41,381 nucleotides of DNA. Origin: JBGPTF01 sp041490445 (GTDB lineage Bacteria; Acidobacteriota; Terriglobia; Acidiferrales; UBA7541). The position numbers and the translations under genes are program-made. Location: positions 1 to 41,381 of the forward strand of contig JBGPTF010000022.1 of the NCBI GenBank assembly GCA_041490445.1, read 5' to 3'. Within the stretch, counting starts at the first letter, position 1; each line of letters begins with the position of its first letter. Positions 1 through 7,752 of this stretch are shown here, piece after piece. The notes beneath the pieces are model-generated. The model was not told the DNA's origin. It did no database searches and worked only from the letters and a program-made list of their open reading frames with translations.

Positions 1-423
1 CAAAACCGATGCGTTATCGCGGTATTTGAGCCCTGCTACGCCGACAACTGAAATGAAGTGCGCCGGGTCAACGTCATGCGCTTCGCACAGCGCGTCGAGA
101 TCGACTGCGTTCTGCAGAGGCGGCTTCATGCGCTCCCAATCCTCGACGATGAGAGCCAGTTTCGCGTCGAATTGGACGGCAAGACGTGCAAGCTCCATGA
201 AGTGACGGCGACCAAACTCCCCCATTCGCAAAAATGAGGAGATCTTGTCGGGAATCTGGCAGTGGGTAATGTCGAGTCCCGGAGAATGGTCGGGCGGTGT
301 AGCGTCCGGCGGCGAATTATGGTCGGCGCCGCTGTCTGGCTCAATGGGCGGAGTCACTCGGGCCACGACCGCCTCCTCTTCCTCGGATGGCCTTTCTGTC
401 ACTCGCGCGCACATCTCAGGCAT
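1..423 (-). CDS. hypothetical protein, C-terminus beyond the window
   Basis: An open minus-strand frame of 141 codons that starts at an ATG (421-423) and is still open at the window edge. An in-frame TAG sits 12 codons upstream of that ATG, so the start cannot lie much further up. The first 50 or so residues are acidic and proline-rich and probably disordered. From about residue 52 a helical, more conserved-looking part follows, with motifs such as FLRMGEFGRRHF and DLDALCEAHDVDPAHF. I do not recognise the family; position next to a tRNA-fragment junction suggests a mobile-element gene, possibly phage-related, but no function is assigned. An AGGAG lies about 18 nt upstream of the ATG, too far to be a clear ribosome-binding site. 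Confidence 0.55.
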   Translation of the reverse strand, partial: MPEMCARVTERPSEEEEAVVARVTPPIEPDSGADHNSPPDATPPDHSPGLDITHCQIPDKISSFLRMGEFGRRHFMELARLAVQFDAKLALIVEDWERMKPPLQNAVDLDALCEAHDVDPAHFISVVGVAGLKYRDNASVL

Positions 424-598
424 GGAAGAGACTGTATCATTAGCTCCTAGCTAATCCGAGCGAGATTCGCCGTCGAGATGGGCCAGGCTTAGGGCGGACG
501 TACACGGAGAATAATGGCTGGGCCGTCTTTGAAATTTACATTCGCAGCGAGGTAGGTCTTTATACCGCCGCACGCCCGCGCGCCAGACCTGCGAATGG

Positions 599-614
599 GC
601 AGGGCGCGCCCTGC
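599..614. repeat. perfect 16-bp palindrome GCAGGGCGCGCCCTGC
   Basis: A perfect inverted repeat lying between the two mobile-element genes, 27 bp beyond the stop codon of the HTH gene. It could be a terminator core (without a T-run), a protein-binding site or chance in GC-rich DNA. Nothing else is recognised between 424 and 640. Confidence 0.35.
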
Positions 615-640
615 GCTCACTGCGCAGGTGCGTCCCGCTT

Positions 641-850
641 TTATGCCTTCTTCTTCCTCCCCGGCCGGATGCCAGCGAGAATCTTCCGGGCCTTCTCAAT
701 GTCGCGGGCCATCCACAGCCGCACGGTCACGCCCCCGATCTTCTGCAATGGGGGAGCATCGATGGTTTGAGCGGAAACGTGCCGTTGCAGGGTTAGGAGC
801 GTTACGCCCAACTTCTTGGCCGCTTCGCGGGTTGAGAAGCGTTCTTTCAT
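641..850 (-). CDS. AlpA/MerR-type helix-turn-helix protein, possible excisionase
   Basis: Encodes about 69 residues beginning MKERFSTREAAKKLGVT; an ATG four codons upstream (862) is an alternative start. The N-terminal half matches the winged-HTH layout of excisionase/AlpA/MerR-like small DNA-binding proteins: a 'STREAAKKLGV' helix-turn-helix, a central QKIGGVTVRLWMARDIEKA wing-and-helix segment, and a basic C-terminal tail ending RPGRKKKA. In integrative elements such proteins act as recombination directionality factors or as activators of integrase expression. It points away from the tRNA fragment at 999-1045, which lies about 140 bp upstream. Function is inferred from fold-like motifs and context only. 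Confidence 0.65.
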   Translation of the reverse strand: MKERFSTREAAKKLGVTLLTLQRHVSAQTIDAPPLQKIGGVTVRLWMARDIEKARKILAGIRPGRKKKA

Positions 851-893
851 AGGTAGACCCATATCATATTGTTTGTAAGGGCGTCAATTCTGC

Positions 894-913
894 CGTTGCA
901 AATTGCGTTGCAA
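894..913. promoter_or_regulatory. paired CGTTGCAA direct repeats upstream of the HTH gene
   Basis: Two identical CGTTGCAA octamers begin 12 bp apart (894 and 906), about 45-65 bp upstream of the start of the small HTH gene and some 90 bp from the tRNA fragment. Spacing close to one helical turn suggests a dimeric binding site, for example an operator or excisionase site. This is inference from the repeat alone. Confidence 0.3.
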
Positions 914-998
914 GTTAGGCGGCGGACCAAGCCCGAAAGAGCACGAATAGAGCCAAACGTCTCAGACTGAAAAGAAACGAGTTGGTGAAAAACTGTCC

Positions 999-1045
999 AT
1001 TTCGTAATCGTCAGGTCGCCGGTTCAATCCCGGCCCTCGGCTCCA
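999..1045 (+). other. 3' half of a tRNA-Thr(CGU) gene (att remnant)
   Basis: The stretch carries the anticodon loop TTCGTAA, a T-arm GCCGG-TTCAATC-CCGGC, the 3' acceptor strand CCTCGGC, a discriminator T and an encoded CCA (1043-1045). A complete gene would need GCCGAGG about 70 nt upstream; that is absent, and the 5' side of the anticodon stem does not pair. A GTTGGT resembling a D-loop lies at 981-986, but no D-stem or acceptor accompanies it. It is therefore not a functional tRNA but a 3' fragment of the type left by integration. Bases 1046-1259 show no gene. Confidence 0.7.
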
Positions 1046-1259
1046 CATCTTCCCAGTCGTCTGACGAAGACGAGGCCTGCGAAGAAACAGAGCTTATTCC
1101 CGGAAAAAACATTACCGAACGACGCCTGCACTTTGTTTCACCAAATGCGCCCCTTTTGATGTAGACTGCGAATACTGAGGCAGTTCTGGGGAAGTTGAGC
1201 CGGGTCATCTTGAAAGCTAGTCGGTAGAGTAAGCAGTCTCATGCGGGGGGATAGCGGAC

Positions 1260-3185
1260 GTGTGTGGAATCGTCGGCTATACGCATCGGGACGGGCCGAA
1301 TGATTCTGAACTCTTGCGCAGGGCCATGGCTTCCCTGGCCCATCGCGGCCCCGACCACAGTGCGGAATACGAATCGGAGAGCATCAGTCTCGGCTCAGTC
1401 CGACTGCGGATTATCGACCTCGAATTAGGCGAACAGCCCATGTACAGCGAGGACGGCGACACCGTCCTCGTGTATAACGGCGAAATTTACAACTACCGCG
1501 AGTTGCGGAAAGAGCTCGAGGGTCTCGGCCACCGGTTCCGCACCCACAGCGATACAGAAGTTGTTCTGCGCGCCTTCCTGGAATGGGACAAGAACTGTTT
1601 CTCGCGGCTGCGCGGGATGTTTGCCATCGCGCTCTGGACGGAAACGCAGAAGCGCCTTGTTCTGGCGCGCGACCGGATGGGAATCAAGCCCCTCTACATT
1701 TGCAGCCGTGGTGAAGACCTCCTCTTCAGCTCTGAATTGAAGGGCATCTTCATCCATGAAGATGTCGAGCGCCGCCTGGATCTGGATGCTTTGAATTGCT
1801 ACCTCTCCCTGAATTACGTCCCCTGTCCTTACACAATGGTCAAGGGGATCGAAAAGATTCCTCCGGGCCACCTGGTGGAATGGCGCGACGGGCGGAGGCA
1901 CGCAGAGGCGTACTGGAATCTTTCGATTGAGCCGCGGTCGAGCTGGACGATGGACTCTGCGAAGGAGGCGTTGGACGGCCTGCTGCGGGACTCCGTGCGC
2001 GAGCACATGACTTCCGACGTCCCGCTCGGCCTGTGGATCAGCGGCGGCATCGACTCTTCGACGATCCTGCACTACGCGGCGAGTGAAAGTTCCACGCCGC
2101 TCAAGACGTTTTCGATTTCGTTTCGCGGACGCAGCTTCGACGAATCGGACCACATCCGCCAGATGGCCGGCCTTTACGGCACCGAGCATCAGGAGTTCGA
2201 CCTGAATCCGCAGGTGGACCTGCAAGGGGCGATCGAGGAATTTGCCACGTATTCCGACGAGCCGAACGCCGATGCGGGCGCGCTGCCCGTCTGGTTCCTC
2301 TCCAAGATGAGCCGGCAAAAGGTCACGGTCGTTCTCAGCGGAGAAGGCGCCGACGAGCTGTTCGGCGGCTACCTCACCTACAACGCTGACCGGCTGGCGC
2401 ACGCGTTTCGGCGCGTCCCCGCGGCCATGCGCCGGGCGAGCCTGCGGGTGTTCCGGCATCTGCCGGTGTCCGATGACAAGATCAGTTTCGAGTACAAAGT
2501 GAAGCGCCTTCTGGAGGGATGTGAGCTGTCGCGCGAACGCGCGCATGTCTATTGGAATGGAACGTTTTCAGAAGAAGAGAAGCGAGCTCTTTGTCTGGCT
2601 GCCGATCCCTCTCCCCTCAGCCGGCTGCTGGGGGTATTTCCGACCAACGGCGCTTCGCGCGGATTCTTCACGCCGTATCTGTCCTTTGACCAGCGCTATT
2701 TTCTGCCGGACGATATCCTGGCGAAGGTGGACCGGATGAGCATGGCGCATTCCCTGGAGGTTCGTCCGCCATTTCTGGATCATCGCATTGTGGAGTTTGC
2801 TGCGTCCCTGCCGGACGATTTCAAGATTCGCGGGTTTCGCCAGAAATATCTTCTGAAGGAATTGATGAAAGAAAAGCTGCCTGCCTCGATCGTGCGACGG
2901 AAGAAAACCGGATTTGACATCCCCGCGCACGACTGGCTGCGAGGCCCGTTGCGGACCCTCCTGCTCGATACACTCGCAACGAGTTCCGTGGAGCAGACGG
3001 GATTGTTCCGCGGTGACGTAATACAATCTCTTATTCGGCAGCACCTTGAACGGCGCGCGAATCTAGGCTATCACTTGTGGGGCTTGCTGATTCTTTTCCT
3101 ATGGATGAGAAGATGGAAGATTCAGACCGCGCCAGCCCCCGAGAAGAGTCGAGAGATATTGGGCAACGTTTTGGCCTTGCCCTGA
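1260..3185 (+). CDS. asnB: asparagine synthase (glutamine-hydrolysing)
   Basis: A 641-residue two-domain amidotransferase. The N-terminus MCGIVGY places the catalytic Cys2 nucleophile after initiator removal, followed by class II glutaminase motifs (AHRGPDHS, YNGEIYNYRELR). The C-terminal ATP-pyrophosphatase domain carries the P-loop SGGIDSS near residue 265, then GEGADELFGGY and RVDRMSMAHSLEVRPPFLDH-type motifs. The family converts aspartate, glutamine and ATP to asparagine. Because the start must directly precede Cys2, translation begins at GTG 1260, with a GGGGGG run about 10 nt upstream. Its 3' end overlaps the next gene, a glycosyltransferase, so a role in modifying a surface polysaccharide rather than bulk asparagine supply is possible; asnB-like genes often occur in such clusters. 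Confidence 0.95.
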   Translation: MCGIVGYTHRDGPNDSELLRRAMASLAHRGPDHSAEYESESISLGSVRLRIIDLELGEQPMYSEDGDTVLVYNGEIYNYRELRKELEGLGHRFRTHSDTEVVLRAFLEWDKNCFSRLRGMFAIALWTETQKRLVLARDRMGIKPLYICSRGEDLLFSSELKGIFIHEDVERRLDLDALNCYLSLNYVPCPYTMVKGIEKIPPGHLVEWRDGRRHAEAYWNLSIEPRSSWTMDSAKEALDGLLRDSVREHMTSDVPLGLWISGGIDSSTILHYAASESSTPLKTFSISFRGRSFDESDHIRQMAGLYGTEHQEFDLNPQVDLQGAIEEFATYSDEPNADAGALPVWFLSKMSRQKVTVVLSGEGADELFGGYLTYNADRLAHAFRRVPAAMRRASLRVFRHLPVSDDKISFEYKVKRLLEGCELSRERAHVYWNGTFSEEEKRALCLAADPSPLSRLLGVFPTNGASRGFFTPYLSFDQRYFLPDDILAKVDRMSMAHSLEVRPPFLDHRIVEFAASLPDDFKIRGFRQKYLLKELMKEKLPASIVRRKKTGFDIPAHDWLRGPLRTLLLDTLATSSVEQTGLFRGDVIQSLIRQHLERRANLGYHLWGLLILFLWMRRWKIQTAPAPEKSREILGNVLALP

Positions 3186-4936
3186 TTGTTCTCCTTCTTG
3201 CCGCGATCGTGTTTTTGGGCGGCATCCTTTCTCCCCCCTCACTGCTGGACGATGTGGACGCCGTGCAGGCGCAGATCTCCCGCAGCATGCTTGCTTCCGG
3301 CGATTGGGTGACGGCGCGCCTCGACGGCGTCTCCTACCTGGAGAAAGCGCCGCTCGTCTATTGGTCGATTGCCGGTTCGTTTGCGATCCTCGGCGTGCAC
3401 GATTGGGCGGCCCGTATCCCCATCGCCCTCGCCGCGATCGCACTCTGCTGGCTGACGCTGCGAATGGGTATTTGGGCATTCGGAGTTCGCGCAGGTTGTT
3501 ACGCCGGGTTGTGTCTGGCCACCTGTGCCGGCCTGTTCCTTTTTACGCGCATCTTGATCCCGGACGTGATGCTGACCCTCGCGATTGTCGCAGCGATGTG
3601 GTCCTTTCAACGCGTGCTCGAAGAGGACGAGCCCCATCCCCGTTTCTGGGCGTTCGTCCTGGCAGCAAGCCTGGGGATCGGATTACTTCTCAAGAGCCTG
3701 ATCGCCGTGGTTTTTCCCGCGGGCGCGGCCGTACTCTACTTGCTCATCACGCGCCAACTGTTTTTGCGCCGCACCTGGCGGCGTCTCCATCCGTTCAGCG
3801 GACTGCTGATCATCCTGGCGATTGCCGTGCCCTGGCATGTTCTGGCGACGCTGCGGAATCCTCCGTACTTTGCATTCACGCTACACAGCGGCCCCGGCCA
3901 GTATCACGGTTTTCTCTGGTACTACTTCATCAACGAGCAATTGCTGCGCTTTCTGAACATGCGCTTTCCGCGCGACTACAACACCGTCCCACGCCTCTAT
4001 TTCTGGCTGCTCAACCTGGTCTGGCTCTTTCCCTGGAGCGTGTATCTGCCGGCCGCGGCACGGTTGTCCTACAAGCCCGTGGACCGCGCCGGCCGGACGC
4101 GGCTGTTGGCATTATGCTGGATTGGTTTTCTGCTTCTTTTCTTCACGTTCTCGACCACGCAGGAATACTACTCCATGCCGTGTTATCCGGCGCTCGCGCT
4201 GCTCATCGGCTCGGCGATGGCTTGCGAGGGGAAATGGATTCGCGCGGGGACCCGCGTCATCACCGTGATTGCAGGGGCCGCCGTTGTGGCCATCGCAATC
4301 GTGTTTTTCCTCGTGAGGGGAATTCCGGCCCCGGGGGATATTTCTCGCGCCCTGACGCAGCATCCCGATGCCTACACTCTGGCGCTCGGACACATGCAGG
4401 ATTTGACGTTGCGCTCCCTGGCCTATTTGCGGATTCCTCTGTTGGTCGCGGGGCTTGCCTTCCTGGTCGGGGTGGCAGGCACGCTGCGAAGCGCAAGCCG
4501 GCGCAGCTTTATTGCGATTGCCGTCATGATGGTGATTTTCCTCCACGCCGCGCGCCTCGCCATGGTGACCTTCGACCCCTATCTTTCTTCCCGGCCGCTG
4601 GCCGAGGCTCTGAACCGTTCTCCAGAAGGCCGCTTGATCCTGGGAGACCAGTACTACACATTTTCCTCTGTCATTTTCTACGCCAATCGCCCGGCGTTAA
4701 TCCTGAACGGCCGCGTGAACAATCTGGAATATGGGTCGAACGCGCCGGTCGCTCCGCAAGTGTTTATTGACGATGCGGAGCTCGTTCGGCTATGGAAAGC
4801 GGCGGACCGCAGCTACCTGGTGATCGAGCGGCCGGCCGTGCCCCACTTGAAGGATCTCGTGGGCAGCGCCGGCTTCTATGCCGTGGCAGAAAGCGGTGGG
4901 AAACTCGTCGTCACAAATCAGCCGCTTGGCCCATGA
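3101..4936 (+). CDS. ArnT/PMT-family membrane glycosyltransferase
   Basis: About 611 residues, strongly hydrophobic, with a first membrane segment near residues 25-45 followed by an acidic LLDDVDAVQA motif (the conserved Asp pair of GT-C glycosyltransferases) and then around ten further membrane helices. Conserved GDWVTARLDGVSYLEKAPLVYW is typical of ArnT/PMT_2 proteins, which transfer a sugar from a polyprenyl-phosphate donor to lipid A, protein or another lipid at the periplasmic face. The C-terminal ~120 residues form a soluble domain. The start overlaps asnB by 85 bp; GTG 3077 and ATG 3113 are alternatives, and no strong ribosome-binding site decides between them. Co-transcription with asnB is likely. 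Acceptor unknown. Confidence 0.85.
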   Translation: MDEKMEDSDRASPREESRDIGQRFGLALIVLLLAAIVFLGGILSPPSLLDDVDAVQAQISRSMLASGDWVTARLDGVSYLEKAPLVYWSIAGSFAILGVHDWAARIPIALAAIALCWLTLRMGIWAFGVRAGCYAGLCLATCAGLFLFTRILIPDVMLTLAIVAAMWSFQRVLEEDEPHPRFWAFVLAASLGIGLLLKSLIAVVFPAGAAVLYLLITRQLFLRRTWRRLHPFSGLLIILAIAVPWHVLATLRNPPYFAFTLHSGPGQYHGFLWYYFINEQLLRFLNMRFPRDYNTVPRLYFWLLNLVWLFPWSVYLPAAARLSYKPVDRAGRTRLLALCWIGFLLLFFTFSTTQEYYSMPCYPALALLIGSAMACEGKWIRAGTRVITVIAGAAVVAIAIVFFLVRGIPAPGDISRALTQHPDAYTLALGHMQDLTLRSLAYLRIPLLVAGLAFLVGVAGTLRSASRRSFIAIAVMMVIFLHAARLAMVTFDPYLSSRPLAEALNRSPEGRLILGDQYYTFSSVIFYANRPALILNGRVNNLEYGSNAPVAPQVFIDDAELVRLWKAADRSYLVIERPAVPHLKDLVGSAGFYAVAESGGKLVVTNQPLGP

Positions 4937-5125
4937 CCGGACGGGCTACACACCCTTCGCAATGAGCCTCGCGGACTTGCTCCATTAAGAATGAATCTCC
5001 TGCGCAGACGCGTGTGAATCGCAAGTGCGTGGCACGCTGCTCACATCGCTCGCCACGGTGTTTCCCCGGGACGCCGCAAGGATTCGCCGCCCGCAAGGAT
5101 GCAAGCTCTGCGAACGGTCAAGCGG

Positions 5126-5566
5126 CTAATACGAGACACGGAAATTATAAGGGTGGGGGACCTGGACCTCGAGGACCTTGCCGTAATCCATCAGGCGCAC
5201 GCGAATCAGTTCCGCGGGGCCAACGTCGCGCGTCACCCAATTGCTGCTCGGGATCAGTTTCCGCTCGGCGCCAGCGGAAGTGACAAAATCCTTGCCATGA
5301 AGCTTCACTTCGCTCGGCGCCACTTCCTGCACCGAGCGTTCTTTCGTATCGAGGATCAAGTAGCGCCGGCCGAGTTGCACCAGAATGAGCCGGTTATTTT
5401 TCTCCGCGCGATACGCGTTCCATGTTTTCACGGCGCGGCCTTCCAGCTTGAGGATGCAGCCTTCCACGGATTTCCAGGCGACTTCCCGCGCGCCGCTGGC
5501 GTGCAACACGGGCGCCAGCACCGCACCGGCGGCGAGAAAAAGGAAAATGAGCGGCCGGAGCTTCAT
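5126..5566 (-). CDS. small exported protein of unknown function
   Basis: 146 residues starting MKLRPLIFLFLAAGAVLAP, a clear Sec signal peptide (basic n-region, hydrophobic core, likely cleavage near LHASGA). The mature part is about 120 residues, probably beta-rich (GCILKLEGRAVKTW, LVQLGRRYLILDT), and ends in NFRVSY. An open frame extends upstream of the chosen ATG, but the signal peptide fixes the start. It is the last gene of the minus-strand cluster and its start is 20 bp from the end of the exonuclease gene. No family recognised. Downstream, 4937-5125 contains no recognisable gene. Confidence 0.75.
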   Translation of the reverse strand: MKLRPLIFLFLAAGAVLAPVLHASGAREVAWKSVEGCILKLEGRAVKTWNAYRAEKNNRLILVQLGRRYLILDTKERSVQEVAPSEVKLHGKDFVTSAGAERKLIPSSNWVTRDVGPAELIRVRLMDYGKVLEVQVPHPYNFRVSY

Positions 5567-5585
5567 TCGGCGGAAGCGCTCCGCC

Positions 5586-6149
5586 TCATCGAGGCTTGGC
5601 CCAATCCACGGGGATTCGGCGTGAGGACAACACCACGTGTCCCTTGTCCCGCCCATACGTGACGAGGTCGCGAAGAATGGCCACATCTTTTTCGCAGTAT
5701 TCGACCACCTTATTCTTTTCGCCGGCGCGCCACCAGGAAACCGCTTGCGTTCCATCGCCGCTCTTCGCCGTCCCCAGCGTGTCGCGCGCCAATTGTTCGA
5801 GCTTCACGCGATGGCCAAGGCGCCGGTAGAGGTCTTCATGCACGTCGAAGGAGCGCGCATGGAGTTTGTGCCCGGGGACATAGTGCCGCAAGACTTCCAA
5901 ATCGAAGCGATTGCCGTTGAAGGTGACGATGTGTTTGTACTGGTCCAGCTCAGCGATCAGCCGTCCCGCATCCTGCTCGAACCACGAACGGAATGCGTGC
6001 CCGGCATCCCAGGTAACCGCGACCGCCAGGCCGAAGCCCTTGATATTTCCCCAGCCGCCTTCCACTTCGTTCGAAAGCCGCAGCGTCTCGATGTCGAGAT
6101 AAACTTCTTCGATTTGCGGCGGCAGCGGATAGAGTGTGCCCTGGGCCAT
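5586..6149 (-). CDS. RNase H-fold 3'-5' exonuclease-like protein (YprB/PolB-exo type)
   Basis: 187 residues with the three signature motifs of DnaQ-like 3'-5' exonucleases: YLDIET (ExoI, Asp/Glu) near residue 17, HIVTFNGNRFDLEVL (ExoII) near 73, and VVEYCEKDVAIL (ExoIII, Tyr/Asp) near 150. Members related to the PolB exonuclease domain and YprB cleave single-stranded nucleic acid with two metal ions. The ATG follows the aldehyde dehydrogenase stop codon by only a few bases, so it is almost certainly co-transcribed; a metabolic link to those enzymes is not obvious. Length fits a stand-alone exonuclease domain without a fused helicase or DNA-binding region. Confidence 0.8.
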   Translation of the reverse strand: MAQGTLYPLPPQIEEVYLDIETLRLSNEVEGGWGNIKGFGLAVAVTWDAGHAFRSWFEQDAGRLIAELDQYKHIVTFNGNRFDLEVLRHYVPGHKLHARSFDVHEDLYRRLGHRVKLEQLARDTLGTAKSGDGTQAVSWWRAGEKNKVVEYCEKDVAILRDLVTYGRDKGHVVLSSRRIPVDWAKPR

Positions 6150-6152
6150 GGA

Positions 6153-7646
6153 TTAATAGATGCTCGATTCGCGCTTGCGGCCGGTGTAATCGATATACAC
6201 GGTTTTCAGTTCCGTGTAGAAGTCGAGCGCGACGTGGCCCATCTCGCGCAGTCCGATGCCGGTGGACTTCACTCCGCCAAACGGCAGATGCGCCTCGCCG
6301 CCGACCGTCGGCGAATTCACGTGTGTGATGCCGGTCTCGATCCGCTCGATGAATTCGAAGATCTTGCTGGCGTCGTTCGTGTAGATCGCGCTCGAAAGGC
6401 CGTACCGCACCGAGTTGGCCGCCTGGATCGCTTCCTCGAAATCGCGCACGCGAATGATGCTCAGCACGGGGCCGAAAATTTCTTCCTGCGCGATGGTGGC
6501 GTTCGCCGGGACGTGATCAAAGATCGTCGGCGCAACGAAGTAACCGTGGTCGTAGCCGTTGCCGCTAAGCCGGTGGCCGCCCAGCAGCAGGTTGGCTTCT
6601 TTCTTGCCCGTCTCGATGTAGCGCAAATCGGTGTCGAACTGCTGCTCGTCCACCGCGGGCCCCATCTCCACGCCCGGCTCGAGCCCGTTACCCACCTTGA
6701 ATGCCCTCGCGCGCTCGACCAGCATCACCGCAAACCTGTCCGCGACTTCGTCTTCGATGATCACGCGGCTCGTGGCGGTGCAGCGCTGTCCGGTGGACGC
6801 AAACGCGCCGAACAGCGCAGATTCCATCGCCAACTGCAAATCGGCGTCCGTGAGAACGACGAGCGGATTCTTCCCGCCCATCTCGCACTGGCATTTCTTC
6901 ATCCGCAGCGCGCCCTGCGCGTAGAGGTTGCTGCCGACCTCGTTCGAGCCGGTAAACGAGACGGCGCGCACGTCCGGATTTTGCACCAGCTCGTCGCCGA
7001 CTTCGCGCCCCGCGCCGGCAATCAGATTCAGCACTCCATCCGGCAAGCCGGCTTTGTGAAAGATGTCCACGACCATCATCGCGGTGAGCGGCGTGAGCGT
7101 GGCCGGCTTGAAGACCACCGTGTTGCCCGCGACCAGTGCGGGCGCGATTTTCCAGACCGGGATGGACACCGGGAAATTCCACGGCGTGATGGCGCCGACA
7201 ACTCCCAGCGGCTGCTTCATCGTGTACGCAAGATTCTTGGGCAGTTCGCTCGGCAACGCCTCGCCACCCAGCCGCCGCGCTTCACCCGCCATGAATTCAA
7301 GAATGTTGATGGACTTCTGGACTTCGCCGAGAGAATCCTTCAGGGCTTTGCCCTCTTCGCGTGTCAGCGTGCGCGCCAGCTCTTCTTTCTGCTGCTCCAT
7401 CAGCAGCATCGCCTTCAGGAGAACATGGCCGCGCGTCGGAGCGGGCGTGTCGCGCCAGACCGGGAAGGCAGCCTTCGCCGCGGCGATAGCTTCGCGCGCT
7501 TCATCGCGCGTCGAAAGGGGAATGATGGCGACCACTTCGTCAAGGTTCGCTGGGTTGCGCCGCTCGATCGTGGTCCCCTTCGATTCCACCCAGCGGCCAT
7601 TGATAAAGTTTCGGCAGATTTGAGCTGATGCTGCGGCAGTTGCCAT
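6153..7646 (-). CDS. NAD(P)-dependent aldehyde dehydrogenase
   Basis: 497 residues, the usual length for the superfamily. Visible: ITPWNFP (substrate/cofactor Asn), FKPATLTPL (cofactor Lys), SFTGSNEVG, catalytic Glu in CEMGGKNP (near residue 265) and catalytic Cys in GQRCTATSR (near residue 299), and EEIFGPVLS. It oxidises an aldehyde to a carboxylate or acyl product. Next to a class III aminotransferase and a nitrilase-type amidohydrolase, the likely substrate is a semialdehyde such as malonate semialdehyde made from beta-alanine; ketoglutarate semialdehyde or pyrroline-5-carboxylate are alternatives. GGAG six bases before the ATG supports the start. 105 bp separate it from the upstream aminotransferase gene. 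Confidence 0.9.
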   Translation of the reverse strand: MATAAASAQICRNFINGRWVESKGTTIERRNPANLDEVVAIIPLSTRDEAREAIAAAKAAFPVWRDTPAPTRGHVLLKAMLLMEQQKEELARTLTREEGKALKDSLGEVQKSINILEFMAGEARRLGGEALPSELPKNLAYTMKQPLGVVGAITPWNFPVSIPVWKIAPALVAGNTVVFKPATLTPLTAMMVVDIFHKAGLPDGVLNLIAGAGREVGDELVQNPDVRAVSFTGSNEVGSNLYAQGALRMKKCQCEMGGKNPLVVLTDADLQLAMESALFGAFASTGQRCTATSRVIIEDEVADRFAVMLVERARAFKVGNGLEPGVEMGPAVDEQQFDTDLRYIETGKKEANLLLGGHRLSGNGYDHGYFVAPTIFDHVPANATIAQEEIFGPVLSIIRVRDFEEAIQAANSVRYGLSSAIYTNDASKIFEFIERIETGITHVNSPTVGGEAHLPFGGVKSTGIGLREMGHVALDFYTELKTVYIDYTGRKRESSIY

Positions 7647-7752
7647 GGCTCACTCCTCGGGTGCCATTATAGTGCCGAAGTGTCGTGGTGAAGAGCGATC
7701 CTTCGTCCGAAACCCCCGCGCCTGTGGCTGAAGGAGTTGAGAGAGGCTAGAC

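Larger units (their letters stand above)
1..1045. mobile_element. distal end of a tRNA-Thr-targeting integrated element
   Basis: Inferred from three things seen together: a 3' half of a tRNA gene at 999-1045 whose 5' half is absent, an excisionase-like HTH gene about 140 bp inside it, and an unrecognised gene running off the left edge. When an element integrates into the 3' half of a tRNA, the intact tRNA stays at one end and a bare 3' fragment marks the other. The fragment's orientation puts the element to the left, so the intact tRNA and possibly the integrase should lie outside the window. The left boundary is not visible. Confidence 0.5.

Noticed and set aside
999..1045. Functional tRNA-Thr gene
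   Set aside because: No GCCGAGG acceptor strand or D-stem upstream and the anticodon stem does not pair; only the 3' half is present.
1425..2546. Minus-strand frame inside asnB
   Set aside because: Shadow of a well-supported gene; no recognisable domain.
5637..7628. Long plus-strand open frame (about 660 codons)
   Set aside because: It is antisense to the exonuclease and aldehyde dehydrogenase genes; Arg/Val/Ala-rich with no family motif, as expected of a GC-rich shadow frame.
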